Below, piece after piece: positions 1 to 8,959 of a stretch of DNA of 64,000 nucleotides; position 1 is the first letter of the stretch; each line of letters begins with the position of its first letter. The notes under the pieces were generated by a model. That model ran no database searches, had not been told where the DNA came from, and worked only from the letters and a program-made list of their open reading frames with translations. Source of the DNA: Actinomycetes bacterium (GTDB taxonomy: Bacteria; Actinomycetota; Acidimicrobiia; Acidimicrobiales; Bog-793); NCBI GenBank assembly GCA_021798985.1, contig JAJZBI010000013.1:28720-92719 (forward strand), given 5' to 3'. Made by a program: the position numbers and the translations under genes.

Positions 1-967
1 CGCTGCGTGCGATCACTTCGAGGGGCGCGGCCCGTGGCGCGACGAGCGCCGCGGCAGTCCCCGTCGAGCGCTCAACGGGCTCCCACAACAGCGCCGAGCT
101 TGCCTCGGAAAAGCTCGGATCCGCCAGGCGAAGATCCCAATCCTCGCCGTCATAGAGGTCGCTTGAGGCGATCGGTGACGGCGCCCACTCCCAGCGCTCG
201 TCGCTCGGGACGATGAGGCGTTCCCCCGATGCGGTCTCGAGCTCGATCTGGGCGAGGAGCTCGGGCAGCGCTGCGGCGACCGCCGAGTCCGAAGCGGCGT
301 GGTCGGCGATCCTGCCGGCGTACCAGCCCGGGGCGAGCTCAACGACGAGGACGTTGTCACCGACGCGCAGGTGGTCGGCGAGCTCGATACGGTCGTACTG
401 CACGCGGCGGCGGTAGTCGGTCCAGCCCGGCCGCAGCAGGCCGTTGCCGACCGGGGCGCCATTCAAATGGGCGCGCGTCACCCCGAGGGCGCTCAGGTAG
501 GCGCGTGCTGCAACGACGGGTGCGGTGAGCTCGAAGCGGCGTCGGAGCAAGAACGTCGCCCGGCTGTTGCCCGTCGGGCGCGGGCGGGTGATCCAGGAAG
601 CGACCCAGTCGGAGCGCTCGAGCAGCCCGACCTCAAAGCGCGCCGGTTCGGACCACTGGCTCGCCGCCCCGCTCGCGCTGCGCACGCGGACGCTCCACCA
701 GCGGACGTCGCGGGACGAGAGCGACGGGCCGCGATAGCGCCACTGGCCGGTGACGCCCTCCAGCCAGCCACTCCTCCAGGCATTTGGGGCATCGAGGTCC
801 TCGGCCAGCGCCGCGACCCGCAGCTCGCTTGCCGCCACGGCCTCGTCGCCCGCCTGAGCGGGCACGCGCCAGGAAAGGTGTGGCTCGCTCGTGCCGATCA
901 GCGCGGTGTCAACGAAGCGCTCACAGGTGAGCCGCTCGGGTTGCCAGGTCAGCTGGCCTTGGTCCAT
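1..967 (-). CDS. alpha-L-rhamnosidase (GH78-like), N-terminal part, truncated by the window edge
   Basis: Own minus-strand translation from ATG at 967 is open to base 1 (absent from the ORF track because it runs off the edge): MDQGQLTWQPERLTCERFVDTALIGTSEPHLSWRVPA...WVASWITRP...TFLLRRRFEL...ARAYLSALGVTRAHLNGAPVGNGLLRPGWTDYRRRVQYD, typical of bacterial rhamnosidase N-terminal domains. No obvious signal peptide. Confidence 0.85.
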   Translation of the reverse strand, partial: MDQGQLTWQPERLTCERFVDTALIGTSEPHLSWRVPAQAGDEAVAASELRVAALAEDLDAPNAWRSGWLEGVTGQWRYRGPSLSSRDVRWWSVRVRSASGAASQWSEPARFEVGLLERSDWVASWITRPRPTGNSRATFLLRRRFELTAPVVAARAYLSALGVTRAHLNGAPVGNGLLRPGWTDYRRRVQYDRIELADHLRVGDNVLVVELAPGWYAGRIADHAASDSAVAAALPELLAQIELETASGERLIVPSDERWEWAPSPIASSDLYDGEDWDLRLADPSFSEASSALLWEPVERSTGTAAALVAPRAAPLEVIARS

Positions 968-1056
968 CAGATCCCTCACTTGTCTTGCCGGCAGCGCGCC
1001 GTGCGCGTGCTCTCGATGATGCCCTCTGCGACGCGACCGCCGCAGGGGCGCCTGGC

Positions 1057-2289
1057 TCAGCGCGTTGGTCGAGCTCCCTTGGTCGACCGGGTGGTCCGGT
1101 TCTGGAGCGCGCTGGTGGCGCCCCGTGGGGTGGGGACGGTCGCGGCGCCGGTTTGGGGGGAGCGCGCCTTGCCGTCGCCTCGCCCGTTTCCTCCGCCAGC
1201 GTCGTCGACTGACGGCCGGATCCCCGGCACGGTGTGGCGCGCGTGGGTCGCGGAGGATCGCTCCGCGGTGCTCTCGCGGATGCGCAGCGTCGGGACCAGC
1301 ATCACCTCGCGATTGGGACCGCTGTGGCCGTCGATCCTGCTGAGCAACAGTCGGGCGCTTTCAGCCCCGAGGTCATAGGCAGGCTGGGCGACGCAGGTGA
1401 GCGGGGGATGAACGACGGCGTTCCACGAGGAGTCGTCGAAGCCGACGATGGCCATGTCCGAGGGGACCTCGAGCCCTGCGGCGACGATCGCCTTCAAGGC
1501 GCCGAGCGTCATCAGATTGTTGGCGACCAGCACGGCGTCGGGGCGCACGGACAGGGAGAGCAAGGCCTCCATCTCGCGCTGGCCTCCCGATTCGCGGAAA
1601 TCGCCGATGCGGACGAAGGCCGGGTCGTCCAGCTCGAGCCCGTTGCGGCGCAGCGCCGACATGAAGCCGTCGAGGCGATCCCGGCCGGTCGTCGTGTCCG
1701 TGGGACCCGTGATGCAGGCGAGATGGCAATAGCCGCGGGCGAGCAGGTGGTCGACGGCCTGCTCGGCCCCGGCGACGTTGTTCACGAAGGCGCCGTCGAG
1801 CATTCCCGAGCTGATGCGCCGGTCTACTGTCACGATGCTCACCTTGCGAGACAGCATCTCTTCGATTAGCGAGGGGTCCGGAGATGTCGGCGCCAAGATG
1901 ACCCCGACGACGTGCTCGGCGAGGGCGAGTTCGAGGTAGGTGCGCTCCTTTTCCGCATCGGCGTCGGTGTTGCACAAGATCAGCGAGTAACCGGCTGAAT
2001 ACGCCACGTCCTCGATCCCGCGCACCATGTCGGTGAAGTGCGGGTTGGACACGTCGGGAATGATCAGCGCCCATACCCGCGCCTGCTGGGTGCGCAGCGT
2101 CCGCGCCGCGCGACTCGGGCGGTATCCGAGCTTGGTCACGGCGCGCTGGACCCTGGCGGCGAGCGCTGGGTTGACCCGGGCGTCCCCGTTCAAGACACGC
2201 GAGACCGTGGCAGTCGAGACGCCGGCGGCGTGCGCCACATCGATGATCGTGGTCGTGCCGCCGGTTTGGTTGACGCCTCGCGCTCTCAC
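1057..2289 (-). CDS. LacI-family transcriptional regulator with ~70-aa Arg/Thr-rich C-terminal tail
   Basis: TTIIDVAHAAGVSTATVSRVLNGDARVNP HTH and periplasmic-binding-like core (ALIIPDVSNPHFTDMVRGIED...VGFDDSSWNAVVHPPLTCVAQP). Confidence 0.9.
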   Translation of the reverse strand: MRARGVNQTGGTTTIIDVAHAAGVSTATVSRVLNGDARVNPALAARVQRAVTKLGYRPSRAARTLRTQQARVWALIIPDVSNPHFTDMVRGIEDVAYSAGYSLILCNTDADAEKERTYLELALAEHVVGVILAPTSPDPSLIEEMLSRKVSIVTVDRRISSGMLDGAFVNNVAGAEQAVDHLLARGYCHLACITGPTDTTTGRDRLDGFMSALRRNGLELDDPAFVRIGDFRESGGQREMEALLSLSVRPDAVLVANNLMTLGALKAIVAAGLEVPSDMAIVGFDDSSWNAVVHPPLTCVAQPAYDLGAESARLLLSRIDGHSGPNREVMLVPTLRIRESTAERSSATHARHTVPGIRPSVDDAGGGNGRGDGKARSPQTGAATVPTPRGATSALQNRTTRSTKGARPTR

Positions 2290-2550
2290 CAGTATCCTTC
2301 GATTTGGGAGATCGTTTACAGATCTTCTACCTGGGACTCTAGCGACAGCTCACCGCTGGTGCTAGCCAAGTAGCGGTAACGATATCTCAGGGGGATGGGG
2401 GAAGAGGGGTTCGATTTTCTGGCGGCGGGAGGCAGACCGCGGGTCGAAGGGCGCGCATACCGTCGCATTGGGATGACCGTAGCCCCTGCAGTCCACCCGA
2501 GCCCTGCGCATCGCCGGTCATCTGCCGCGCGACACGAGCGCTCCGCCATT

Positions 2551-2566
2551 CCGACCGATCGGTCGG
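2551..2566. promoter_or_regulatory. 16-bp perfect palindrome CCGACCGATCGGTCGG in the leader of the TRAP SBP gene
   Basis: Read directly; self-complementary; 52 bp upstream of the ATG at 2618. Confidence 0.6.
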
Positions 2567-2617
2567 CGCTGAGCAGCAGGCAATCGCAACAGCAAGAGAA
2601 AAGGGGGATAGCAGGCA

Positions 2618-3700
2618 ATGAGGAAACCCAAGCTGCTCAAGGCGGCTGGCGTCGCGCTCGTCAGCCTTCTTGCGCTGCAATCCGGCGTGGCGTACGGGAT
2701 GACGCGGCCGGACCACGCGAAGTCGGCGCATGCCGCAATGCCAAAGGTCACGATCAAGTTCTCGTGCCCGTGTTCGTCTGCGCCGCCGATGGCGCCGCAG
2801 ACCCAGGAGCTATACCGCATCGCCAAGGTGATGAAGGTGCTGACCCACGGCGCGGTCAACATCGAGATCTTCCCGAACAGCAGCCTCGTCCCCGCCGCCC
2901 AGGAGCTCGAGGCGCTGCAGAACAACACCATCCAGATGGCTGAGACCTCTGGTGATGAGTACCAGAACTTGGTGGGCGCCGGGATGATCTACGAGATCCC
3001 CTACCTGTTCACCAACTTCAAGCAAGAGCTGCAGACCTTTGAGAGCAAGCCCGGCCAGCACCTCGTGAGCCTGATCGACAAGACGCTCGGCGTGCACATG
3101 CTCGGGCTGTTGGACCTCGGCCAGCGCGAGCTGGACCTGGCCACGACCAACCACATCTCCACGCCGGCAGACCTGAAGGGCATCAAGCTGCGCATGCCGC
3201 CCGGGCCCTACTGGTCCTTGCTCGGCCAGGCGCTCGGTGGCAACGTCACGCCGGTCGCCTTCACGGAGATCTACCTCTCGCTGCAGACGGGCGTCATCCA
3301 GGCACAGGACAACCCGTTGCCCACCGACATCGCTGACAAGTTCTACGAGGTCACCAAGCAGATCGTTCTCACCAACCACGTGATCGAACCGCTCATGCCG
3401 GTGATCAACGAGGTTGCCTGGAACCAGATGTCGCCGGCCGAGCAGGCGGACCTGCAAAAGACGGTGGCCCAGCAAGACGCGTGGGAGAGCAACCAGGTGC
3501 AGTCGCAGCAACAGAGCGACATCACCTTCTTGAAGCACCACGGCCTCAAGGTGTACTCACCCGATATCGCCTCGTTCCGCAAGCCGGCGCTGAAGGCGTT
3601 CCTGTGCAACCCGACCTACATCAAGCCGTTGCGCAAAGAGGCCTACGGGCTGTTGAACTACGCGTTGAAGCTGAGCGGAGCCGTTCGCCCCGCGTGCTGA
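2618..3700 (+). CDS. TRAP transporter solute-binding protein, DctP family
   Basis: N-terminal signal sequence; ADLKGIKLRMPPGPYWSLLGQALGGNVTPVAFTEIYLSLQTGVIQAQDNPL matches the DctP core including the conserved Arg. Confidence 0.92.
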   Translation: MRKPKLLKAAGVALVSLLALQSGVAYGMTRPDHAKSAHAAMPKVTIKFSCPCSSAPPMAPQTQELYRIAKVMKVLTHGAVNIEIFPNSSLVPAAQELEALQNNTIQMAETSGDEYQNLVGAGMIYEIPYLFTNFKQELQTFESKPGQHLVSLIDKTLGVHMLGLLDLGQRELDLATTNHISTPADLKGIKLRMPPGPYWSLLGQALGGNVTPVAFTEIYLSLQTGVIQAQDNPLPTDIADKFYEVTKQIVLTNHVIEPLMPVINEVAWNQMSPAEQADLQKTVAQQDAWESNQVQSQQQSDITFLKHHGLKVYSPDIASFRKPALKAFLCNPTYIKPLRKEAYGLLNYALKLSGAVRPAC

Positions 3701-3704
3701 GCCT

Positions 3705-3746
3705 GTGAGCCAGGGGCGTCCTGCTGGCGCGGCGCCCCTGGCTCAC
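3705..3746 (+). promoter_or_regulatory. Intercistronic hairpin, 14-bp perfect stem, 14-nt loop
   Basis: GTGAGCCAGGGGCG (3705-3718) / CGCCCCTGGCTCAC (3733-3746), immediately after the dctP stop. Confidence 0.85.
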
Positions 3747-4484
3747 CTAATCGATGTGCGTCATGCTGACCAGGGGGCCGAGCGCTACGGCTCTCATGTG
3801 CCTGAGACGACCGCCAGCTCGTTGTCGAGAGAACGAGAACGACGAGGATCCGTGGACAGGGTGCTGACTGAGCAAGAGCCGACCGCCGCCGCCAAAAGCG
3901 ACCTCGGAGCGAAGATCCGCACGGCGTGGGAGCTGAGCAAGCCGCCGGACTACGGTGCGCTCGAGGATCCGCTCGGCGAGGTGGTGACCGGCCGCATGGC
4001 GATCGTGGCGAGAGCCCAGGAGGGCCTGGCCTCCTTGTTCTTCTTTGCGACCTTCGCCTCGGTGCTGGCCGAGGTGCTCCTGCGGCTGTTCGGTCACCCC
4101 GTGATCTGGGCACTCGAGCTGCCGACCTATTTCTTCATCTGGGCGTTTTGCGTCGCCGCCGGCCTGTCGGACTGGGACGACCACCACCTGGCCTTCGACC
4201 TTGTTGCCGAGAAGCTGCCACCGCGGCTCAAAGAATGGGTCGACCTCTTGCTCAACGTCTTGTTCGTCGCGATCTTTGCGGCCACCGTTCCTGGCACCTT
4301 GTCGTTCCTGAGCTTCTCGGCAAGCCAGCCGAGCAGCGGTCTGCCGATCAGCCAGGAATGGGGCTACGCCGGGATCTTCTTGCTCTTCGTCGTGGCGGTG
4401 CTGCTGCGCGCCCGGTTGATCGTCCTCCAGATCGTCCGCGTGCTCCGGCGCCCCCGGACCACGCTTGTGTCGGAAGGGGCATGA
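3705..4484 (+). CDS. TRAP transporter small permease, DctQ family (true start probably downstream, e.g. ~3852)
   Basis: Four-TM small permease with EVLLRLFGHPVIWALELPTYFFIWAFCVAAGLSDWDDHHLAFDLV; the ORF-track start lies inside the hairpin. Confidence 0.85.
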   Translation: MSQGRPAGAAPLAHLIDVRHADQGAERYGSHVPETTASSLSRERERRGSVDRVLTEQEPTAAAKSDLGAKIRTAWELSKPPDYGALEDPLGEVVTGRMAIVARAQEGLASLFFFATFASVLAEVLLRLFGHPVIWALELPTYFFIWAFCVAAGLSDWDDHHLAFDLVAEKLPPRLKEWVDLLLNVLFVAIFAATVPGTLSFLSFSASQPSSGLPISQEWGYAGIFLLFVVAVLLRARLIVLQIVRVLRRPRTTLVSEGA

Positions 4485-5774
4485 ATGGGCGCGCTCATCG
4501 TCATGTGCGCGATCATCGTCGTCTGCTACGTGGCCGGTGCTCCACTTGGCTATGGCCTGATCGCGGGGGGAAGCGCCTACCTCATCCTCACGCACGTCCC
4601 GCTCACCGAGGTCTCCCAATCCATCGTCGGAGGGATGGCGCAGAGCTATGTGATCTTGGCGGTGCCGCTGTTCATCTTCACGAGCTTCTTGATGAACAGC
4701 TCGGGCATGACCGATCGCCTCTTCCGCTTCGCCCAGCTCCTGCTCGGCCGGTCCCGCGGCGCGCTCGCCCAGGTGAACATCGGCGCGACGTTGGTCTTCA
4801 GCGGCATGACCGGCAGCGCGGTCGCCGACACCGCCGGCATCGGGGTGATGAGCGTGCGCGCGATGGAAGGCGCCGGCTACCCGAAAGGCTTTGCCTGCGC
4901 GACGACGGTCACGAGCGCGATCATGGGCCCGCTGCTGCCGCCGAGCATCCCGCTCGTCGTCTACGGCTTCCTCTCGAACACCAGCATCGGAGCGCTGTTC
5001 ATGGCCGGCATCGTGCCGGCGATCGCGCTCGCCGTCGGCCACGCCATCCAGGTCGGCTACCTCGCCCGCAAGCGGAACTTCCCCCGCGACGAGTGGCGAG
5101 GCTGGTTCGTCATCGTGGTCTCCTTCATCGCCGGCATGCCGGCCATCGTCGCCCCGGCGATCCTGATCATCGGGATCTACACCGGCATCTTCACGGCGAG
5201 CGAGAGCTCGGCGATGTCGGTCGCCTACACCTTGATCGTCGCTACCTTCGTCTACCGCTCGCTCTCTTGGGAGAAGTTCCGGCGCTGCCTCGCCGGAGCG
5301 GTGCGCCAGACCGGAATGGTGACCTCGCTGATCGCCGGCGCGTTCGTGATCAACTACGGGATCACGGCCTCACAGTTCTCGATCAAGCTCGCCAACTGGA
5401 CACTGTCGCTCACCCATCAGCACCTGCTCGTGGTGCTGCTCGCGATGGGCCTGTTGCTGATCCTCGGGCTGATCCTCGAGGTGGTGGTGCTCGAGTTCGT
5501 GATCTTGCCCATCATGGTCCCGATCCTTCATGCGGCCGGCGTCAACATGGTCTACTTCGGCGTGGTCTTCACCTTGGTGACCATGATCGCCCTCGGGCTG
5601 CCCACCCTCGGGGTGTTGAACTTCGTGTTGAGCGGGCTGACCCAGACGCCGCTGCGCGAGATCGTGCGGGAGATGTGGCCCTTCCTCGGGCTGCTCGTCG
5701 GCGGACTCGTGGTGCTGGTCCTCGTCCCCCAGCTCTCTTTGTGGCTGCCGAATATGTTGCACCTGGCGACCTAG
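4485..5774 (+). CDS. TRAP transporter large permease, DctM family
   Basis: Polytopic; ATLVFSGMTGSAVADTAGIGVMSVRAMEGAGYPKGFACATTVTSAIMGPLLPPSIPLVVYG is characteristic of DctM. Confidence 0.93.
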   Translation: MGALIVMCAIIVVCYVAGAPLGYGLIAGGSAYLILTHVPLTEVSQSIVGGMAQSYVILAVPLFIFTSFLMNSSGMTDRLFRFAQLLLGRSRGALAQVNIGATLVFSGMTGSAVADTAGIGVMSVRAMEGAGYPKGFACATTVTSAIMGPLLPPSIPLVVYGFLSNTSIGALFMAGIVPAIALAVGHAIQVGYLARKRNFPRDEWRGWFVIVVSFIAGMPAIVAPAILIIGIYTGIFTASESSAMSVAYTLIVATFVYRSLSWEKFRRCLAGAVRQTGMVTSLIAGAFVINYGITASQFSIKLANWTLSLTHQHLLVVLLAMGLLLILGLILEVVVLEFVILPIMVPILHAAGVNMVYFGVVFTLVTMIALGLPTLGVLNFVLSGLTQTPLREIVREMWPFLGLLVGGLVVLVLVPQLSLWLPNMLHLAT

Positions 5775-5851
5775 CACGCGGGGTGTGACCGAGCCCAGCG
5801 GCTCGGGCGAGGGAGAGACCGGACGGCGACGAACAAGGAGAGTGCGAGCAC

Positions 5852-6781
5852 ATGCAGGTTGAGCGGCTGCCAGGCGGTGCCTGGCCGGTGATGGTGACGC
5901 CGTTTCGCGAGGACCGGTCGATCGACTGGACGGCCCTTGATGCGCTGGTGGAGTGGTATCTGGCGGCGGGCGTCGCCGGACTGTTCGCCGTGGCGCAGAC
6001 GAGCGAAATGTACGCGCTCAGCGCAGAAGAGCGTCGGACGCTCGCCGATCGCGTCGTCCGTCGGGTCGCGGGAAGGGTGCCGGTCGTCGCCTGCGGGAGC
6101 TTTGGACGCGATCTGGGCGAGCAGGCGGCCAGCGTCCGCGAGATGGCGGCGACCGGAGTGGCCGCGGTCGTGGCGGTGACCTCGCAGGTTGCCGCGCCCG
6201 GCGAGAGCGACGCGATCTTGGAGGATCGGCTGCTCGCGCTGGCTGATGCCGCCGGGGAGGTCGCGCTCGGGCTGTATGAATGCCCGCTTCCCTACAAGCG
6301 GCTGCTGTCTCCCGAGCTCGTGGCGGTGCTGGCCAAGACCGGCGCGTTCAGCTTCTACAAGGAGACGAGCGAGCGGCCGTCCTTCGTTGGTGCCAAGGCG
6401 ACCGCAGCCGAGAACAGCCCGCTCTCGATCTACAACGCCGAGATGTCCTCGCTGCTTGAGAGCCTGCGCCTCGGCGCCCACGGGTTTTCCGGCAACGCCG
6501 GCAACTACTATCCCGAGCTCGTGCAGTGGCTCTGCGGCGCCGGCGTGGCGGGCGACGCCCGTGCTGAGTCCGTGCAGCTCGCCTTGAGCGTCGCCGACGC
6601 GGTCGTCAGTTCGCCGCTGTATCCCGCTTCCGCGAAGTACTTCCTCGCCCGCCAGCGCAACGTGCCGATCCTTCCGATCTGCCGAGTGAGCAACGTCGGC
6701 CTGAGCGAGCACGATCTCCGCCTGCTTGAGCACCTGCACCGCCACATGCAGACGATCGACCTGCCGGTGCGGCTGGTGTAG
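5852..6781 (+). CDS. Dihydrodipicolinate synthase/N-acetylneuraminate lyase (DapA) family protein
   Basis: TIM-barrel pattern GAWPVMVTPFREDRSIDWTALDALVEWYLAAGVAGLFAVAQTSEMYALSAEER; putative Schiff-base Lys in AFSFYKETSE. Confidence 0.85.
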   Translation: MQVERLPGGAWPVMVTPFREDRSIDWTALDALVEWYLAAGVAGLFAVAQTSEMYALSAEERRTLADRVVRRVAGRVPVVACGSFGRDLGEQAASVREMAATGVAAVVAVTSQVAAPGESDAILEDRLLALADAAGEVALGLYECPLPYKRLLSPELVAVLAKTGAFSFYKETSERPSFVGAKATAAENSPLSIYNAEMSSLLESLRLGAHGFSGNAGNYYPELVQWLCGAGVAGDARAESVQLALSVADAVVSSPLYPASAKYFLARQRNVPILPICRVSNVGLSEHDLRLLEHLHRHMQTIDLPVRLV

Positions 6782-6802
6782 CCGCCAGGAGGAGCGCGCT
6801 CG

Positions 6803-8959
6803 CTACGCGATCACGATGACGTCGAGCCGACGCGGCCCGTGCACGCCCTCGACTCGCTGCAGCTCGATGTCGCTCGTGGCCGAGGGTCCCGAGATCCAGG
6901 TCTGTGGCGTTCCGGGGACCAGGCGAGCGAGCGCCTGATCGGCATCGTCGACGACCTGGTCGTCGCGCACCACGACGATCAGGTGGTCGGGCAGCAGCGA
7001 CAGGGCTCGCCGGCCCTGGCCGCTGCCCCCGTCGAGGACGACGGTCCCGGACTCGGCGATCGCCACGGCACACGCGCTGATCGCCGCGTCGTAGTGCTCG
7101 AGCGTGGCCGCCGGCTCGCCGGTGTCGGTCTCGAACGGTGCCCCCGTCGCGCTCGGCAACCAGGTTGCTTGGATCCCCGGGGGCACGAGCACGCGGCGCG
7201 CGCCCGAGCGGGCGAGCGCCGCGGCAACGGCGTGATCCACCGCATCGGCCCGGGCGGTGGTGACCTCGGCGTGATACGCGCCGACGCGCTCGAGGAAGGT
7301 CGTGAGCGTCGAGGGCGCTGGCTCGGGCGGGCGAGCGGGATTGGGCGGCGGCGTGCTGTTCGGTCGCCGCAGCGGGGCGAGATCGGCGAGGATCTTGGCG
7401 CGAGTGTCACCGTGGCGCTCGGCCGGTACGGCAGGTGACGCGGCGGTCGCTCCCCGGCGAAAGCGGCGCGCCGCAAGCGACCCGAGGAGGGGAGTCGGCC
7501 GCGGTGGGGACGCTGGCTCCCGGCCGCGCGTGCGCGCCCACCAGGACCGGAAGGACTCAGGTGGCGCGGCGGGAAGGTCTCGGGACGCGGCCCACGCGCC
7601 GAGCGCACCAGGAAGTTGCGGGGCGAGGCGGCGGAGCAGCCCGTCGGGCAGCACGCCGAAGAGCCGTTCAGCGAGCGCCATCTTGCGCGGCGACGCGAGG
7701 ACCACGGCGGCGGCGCCCATCGTCAGCGCCTCGAGCTTTGGTCCGCCGACCTGCTGGTGCTCGACGACACGGGCGCGCAGGTGCACGAGCAGGCGGGGGA
7801 TGTCGATGCGGACCGGGCAGACGGCGAAGCACGCGCCGCACAGCGTGGACGCAAAGGGCAGGGCGGCGGAGACCGGGTCGCTCACGACGTGGTCGAGCTG
7901 CGGGGCGAGCACGGCGCCGATCGGGCCGGGGTAGACCGATCCGTAGGCGTGGCCACCGACGCGCTCATAGACCGGGCAGACGTTGAGGCACGCCGCACAG
8001 CGAATGCAGCGAAGTGCCTGGCGGCCGACCGGGTCGGCGAGCGTCGCCGTGCGCCCGTTATCGAGGAGGACGAGATGGAAGGTGCGCGGGCCGTCACCTT
8101 GATGGACCCCGCGGAACAGCGACGTGTAGGGGTTCATCCGCTCACCGGTGGCGGAGCGGGCGAGCAGGCGCAAGAAGACGCCGAGGTCGGCGTTGGTGGG
8201 CAGCACCTTCTCGATCCCGACGAGGGAGATGAGCGTCTCGGGCAAGGTGAGGCACATCCGGCCGTTGCCCTCGGACTCGACGATGGCGAGCGTGCCTGAC
8301 TCGGCCACCATGAAGTTGGCGCCAGAGATCGCCACCTTGGCTCGCAAGAAGCGATCCCGCAGGTGGGCTCGTGCCGCCGCAGCCAGCTCTGCCGGCGCGT
8401 CGGCGATGCCGTCCGGCGCGGCGAGCCCCCGCTCGCCCATGCGCGCAGCGAACAGGTCCCGGATCTCCCGGCGGTTGCGGTGGATCGCCGGGACGACGAT
8501 GTGGCTCGGCAGGTCGTCGCCGAGCTGGACGATCAGCTCCGCGAGATCGGTCTCGACCGGGGTGATGCCGGCGGCCTCGAGCGCCCCGTTCAGCTCGATC
8601 TCGGCGGTCGTCATGGACTTGACCTTGACGACCTCGTCGACCCCCTCGGCGGCGACGAGGTTGACGATGATCTCGCGCGCCTCGGCCGCGTCCCGGGCGA
8701 AGTGCACGGTGCCGCCGGCCGCCTGCACATTCTGCTCGAGCTCGACGAGCAGGTCGCCAAGTCGGCCGAGCGCGTCGTTCTTGATGGCCTCGGCCCGCCG
8801 CCGCATCGCCTCGAAGTCGGAGAGCTCGTCGACCAAGCGGTCGCGCTTGGCGCGGATCGTCGTGGTGGCCCCCCGCAGGTTGGCGCGCAGCTGCGGGTCG
8901 GCGAGGAAGACGGGCGCGGCGTCAGGGAACGGGGCGGCGTCGCGAAAGCTGCGTGCCAT
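6803..8959 (-). CDS. lutBC: Fused LutB-LutC: LUD domain + 4Fe-4S ferredoxin domain + C-terminal LUD (LutC-like) domain
   Basis: N-terminal LUD core (VDEVVKVKSMTTAEIELNGALEAAGITPVETDLAELIVQL...), RCIRCAACLNVCPVYE and LCGACFAVCPVRIDIP cysteine clusters, then LutC-like C-terminus (TTFLERVGAYHAEVT...AISACAVAIAESGTVVLDGG). ATG at 8959 overlaps the lutA stop. Confidence 0.88.
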   Translation of the reverse strand: MARSFRDAAPFPDAAPVFLADPQLRANLRGATTTIRAKRDRLVDELSDFEAMRRRAEAIKNDALGRLGDLLVELEQNVQAAGGTVHFARDAAEAREIIVNLVAAEGVDEVVKVKSMTTAEIELNGALEAAGITPVETDLAELIVQLGDDLPSHIVVPAIHRNRREIRDLFAARMGERGLAAPDGIADAPAELAAAARAHLRDRFLRAKVAISGANFMVAESGTLAIVESEGNGRMCLTLPETLISLVGIEKVLPTNADLGVFLRLLARSATGERMNPYTSLFRGVHQGDGPRTFHLVLLDNGRTATLADPVGRQALRCIRCAACLNVCPVYERVGGHAYGSVYPGPIGAVLAPQLDHVVSDPVSAALPFASTLCGACFAVCPVRIDIPRLLVHLRARVVEHQQVGGPKLEALTMGAAAVVLASPRKMALAERLFGVLPDGLLRRLAPQLPGALGAWAASRDLPAAPPESFRSWWARTRGREPASPPRPTPLLGSLAARRFRRGATAASPAVPAERHGDTRAKILADLAPLRRPNSTPPPNPARPPEPAPSTLTTFLERVGAYHAEVTTARADAVDHAVAAALARSGARRVLVPPGIQATWLPSATGAPFETDTGEPAATLEHYDAAISACAVAIAESGTVVLDGGSGQGRRALSLLPDHLIVVVRDDQVVDDADQALARLVPGTPQTWISGPSATSDIELQRVEGVHGPRRLDVIVIA

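Noticed and set aside
3926-5788. 620-aa plus-strand ORF across dctQ/dctM
   Set aside because: Alternative frame of the convincing TRAP permease genes; Arg/Pro-rich with no domain.
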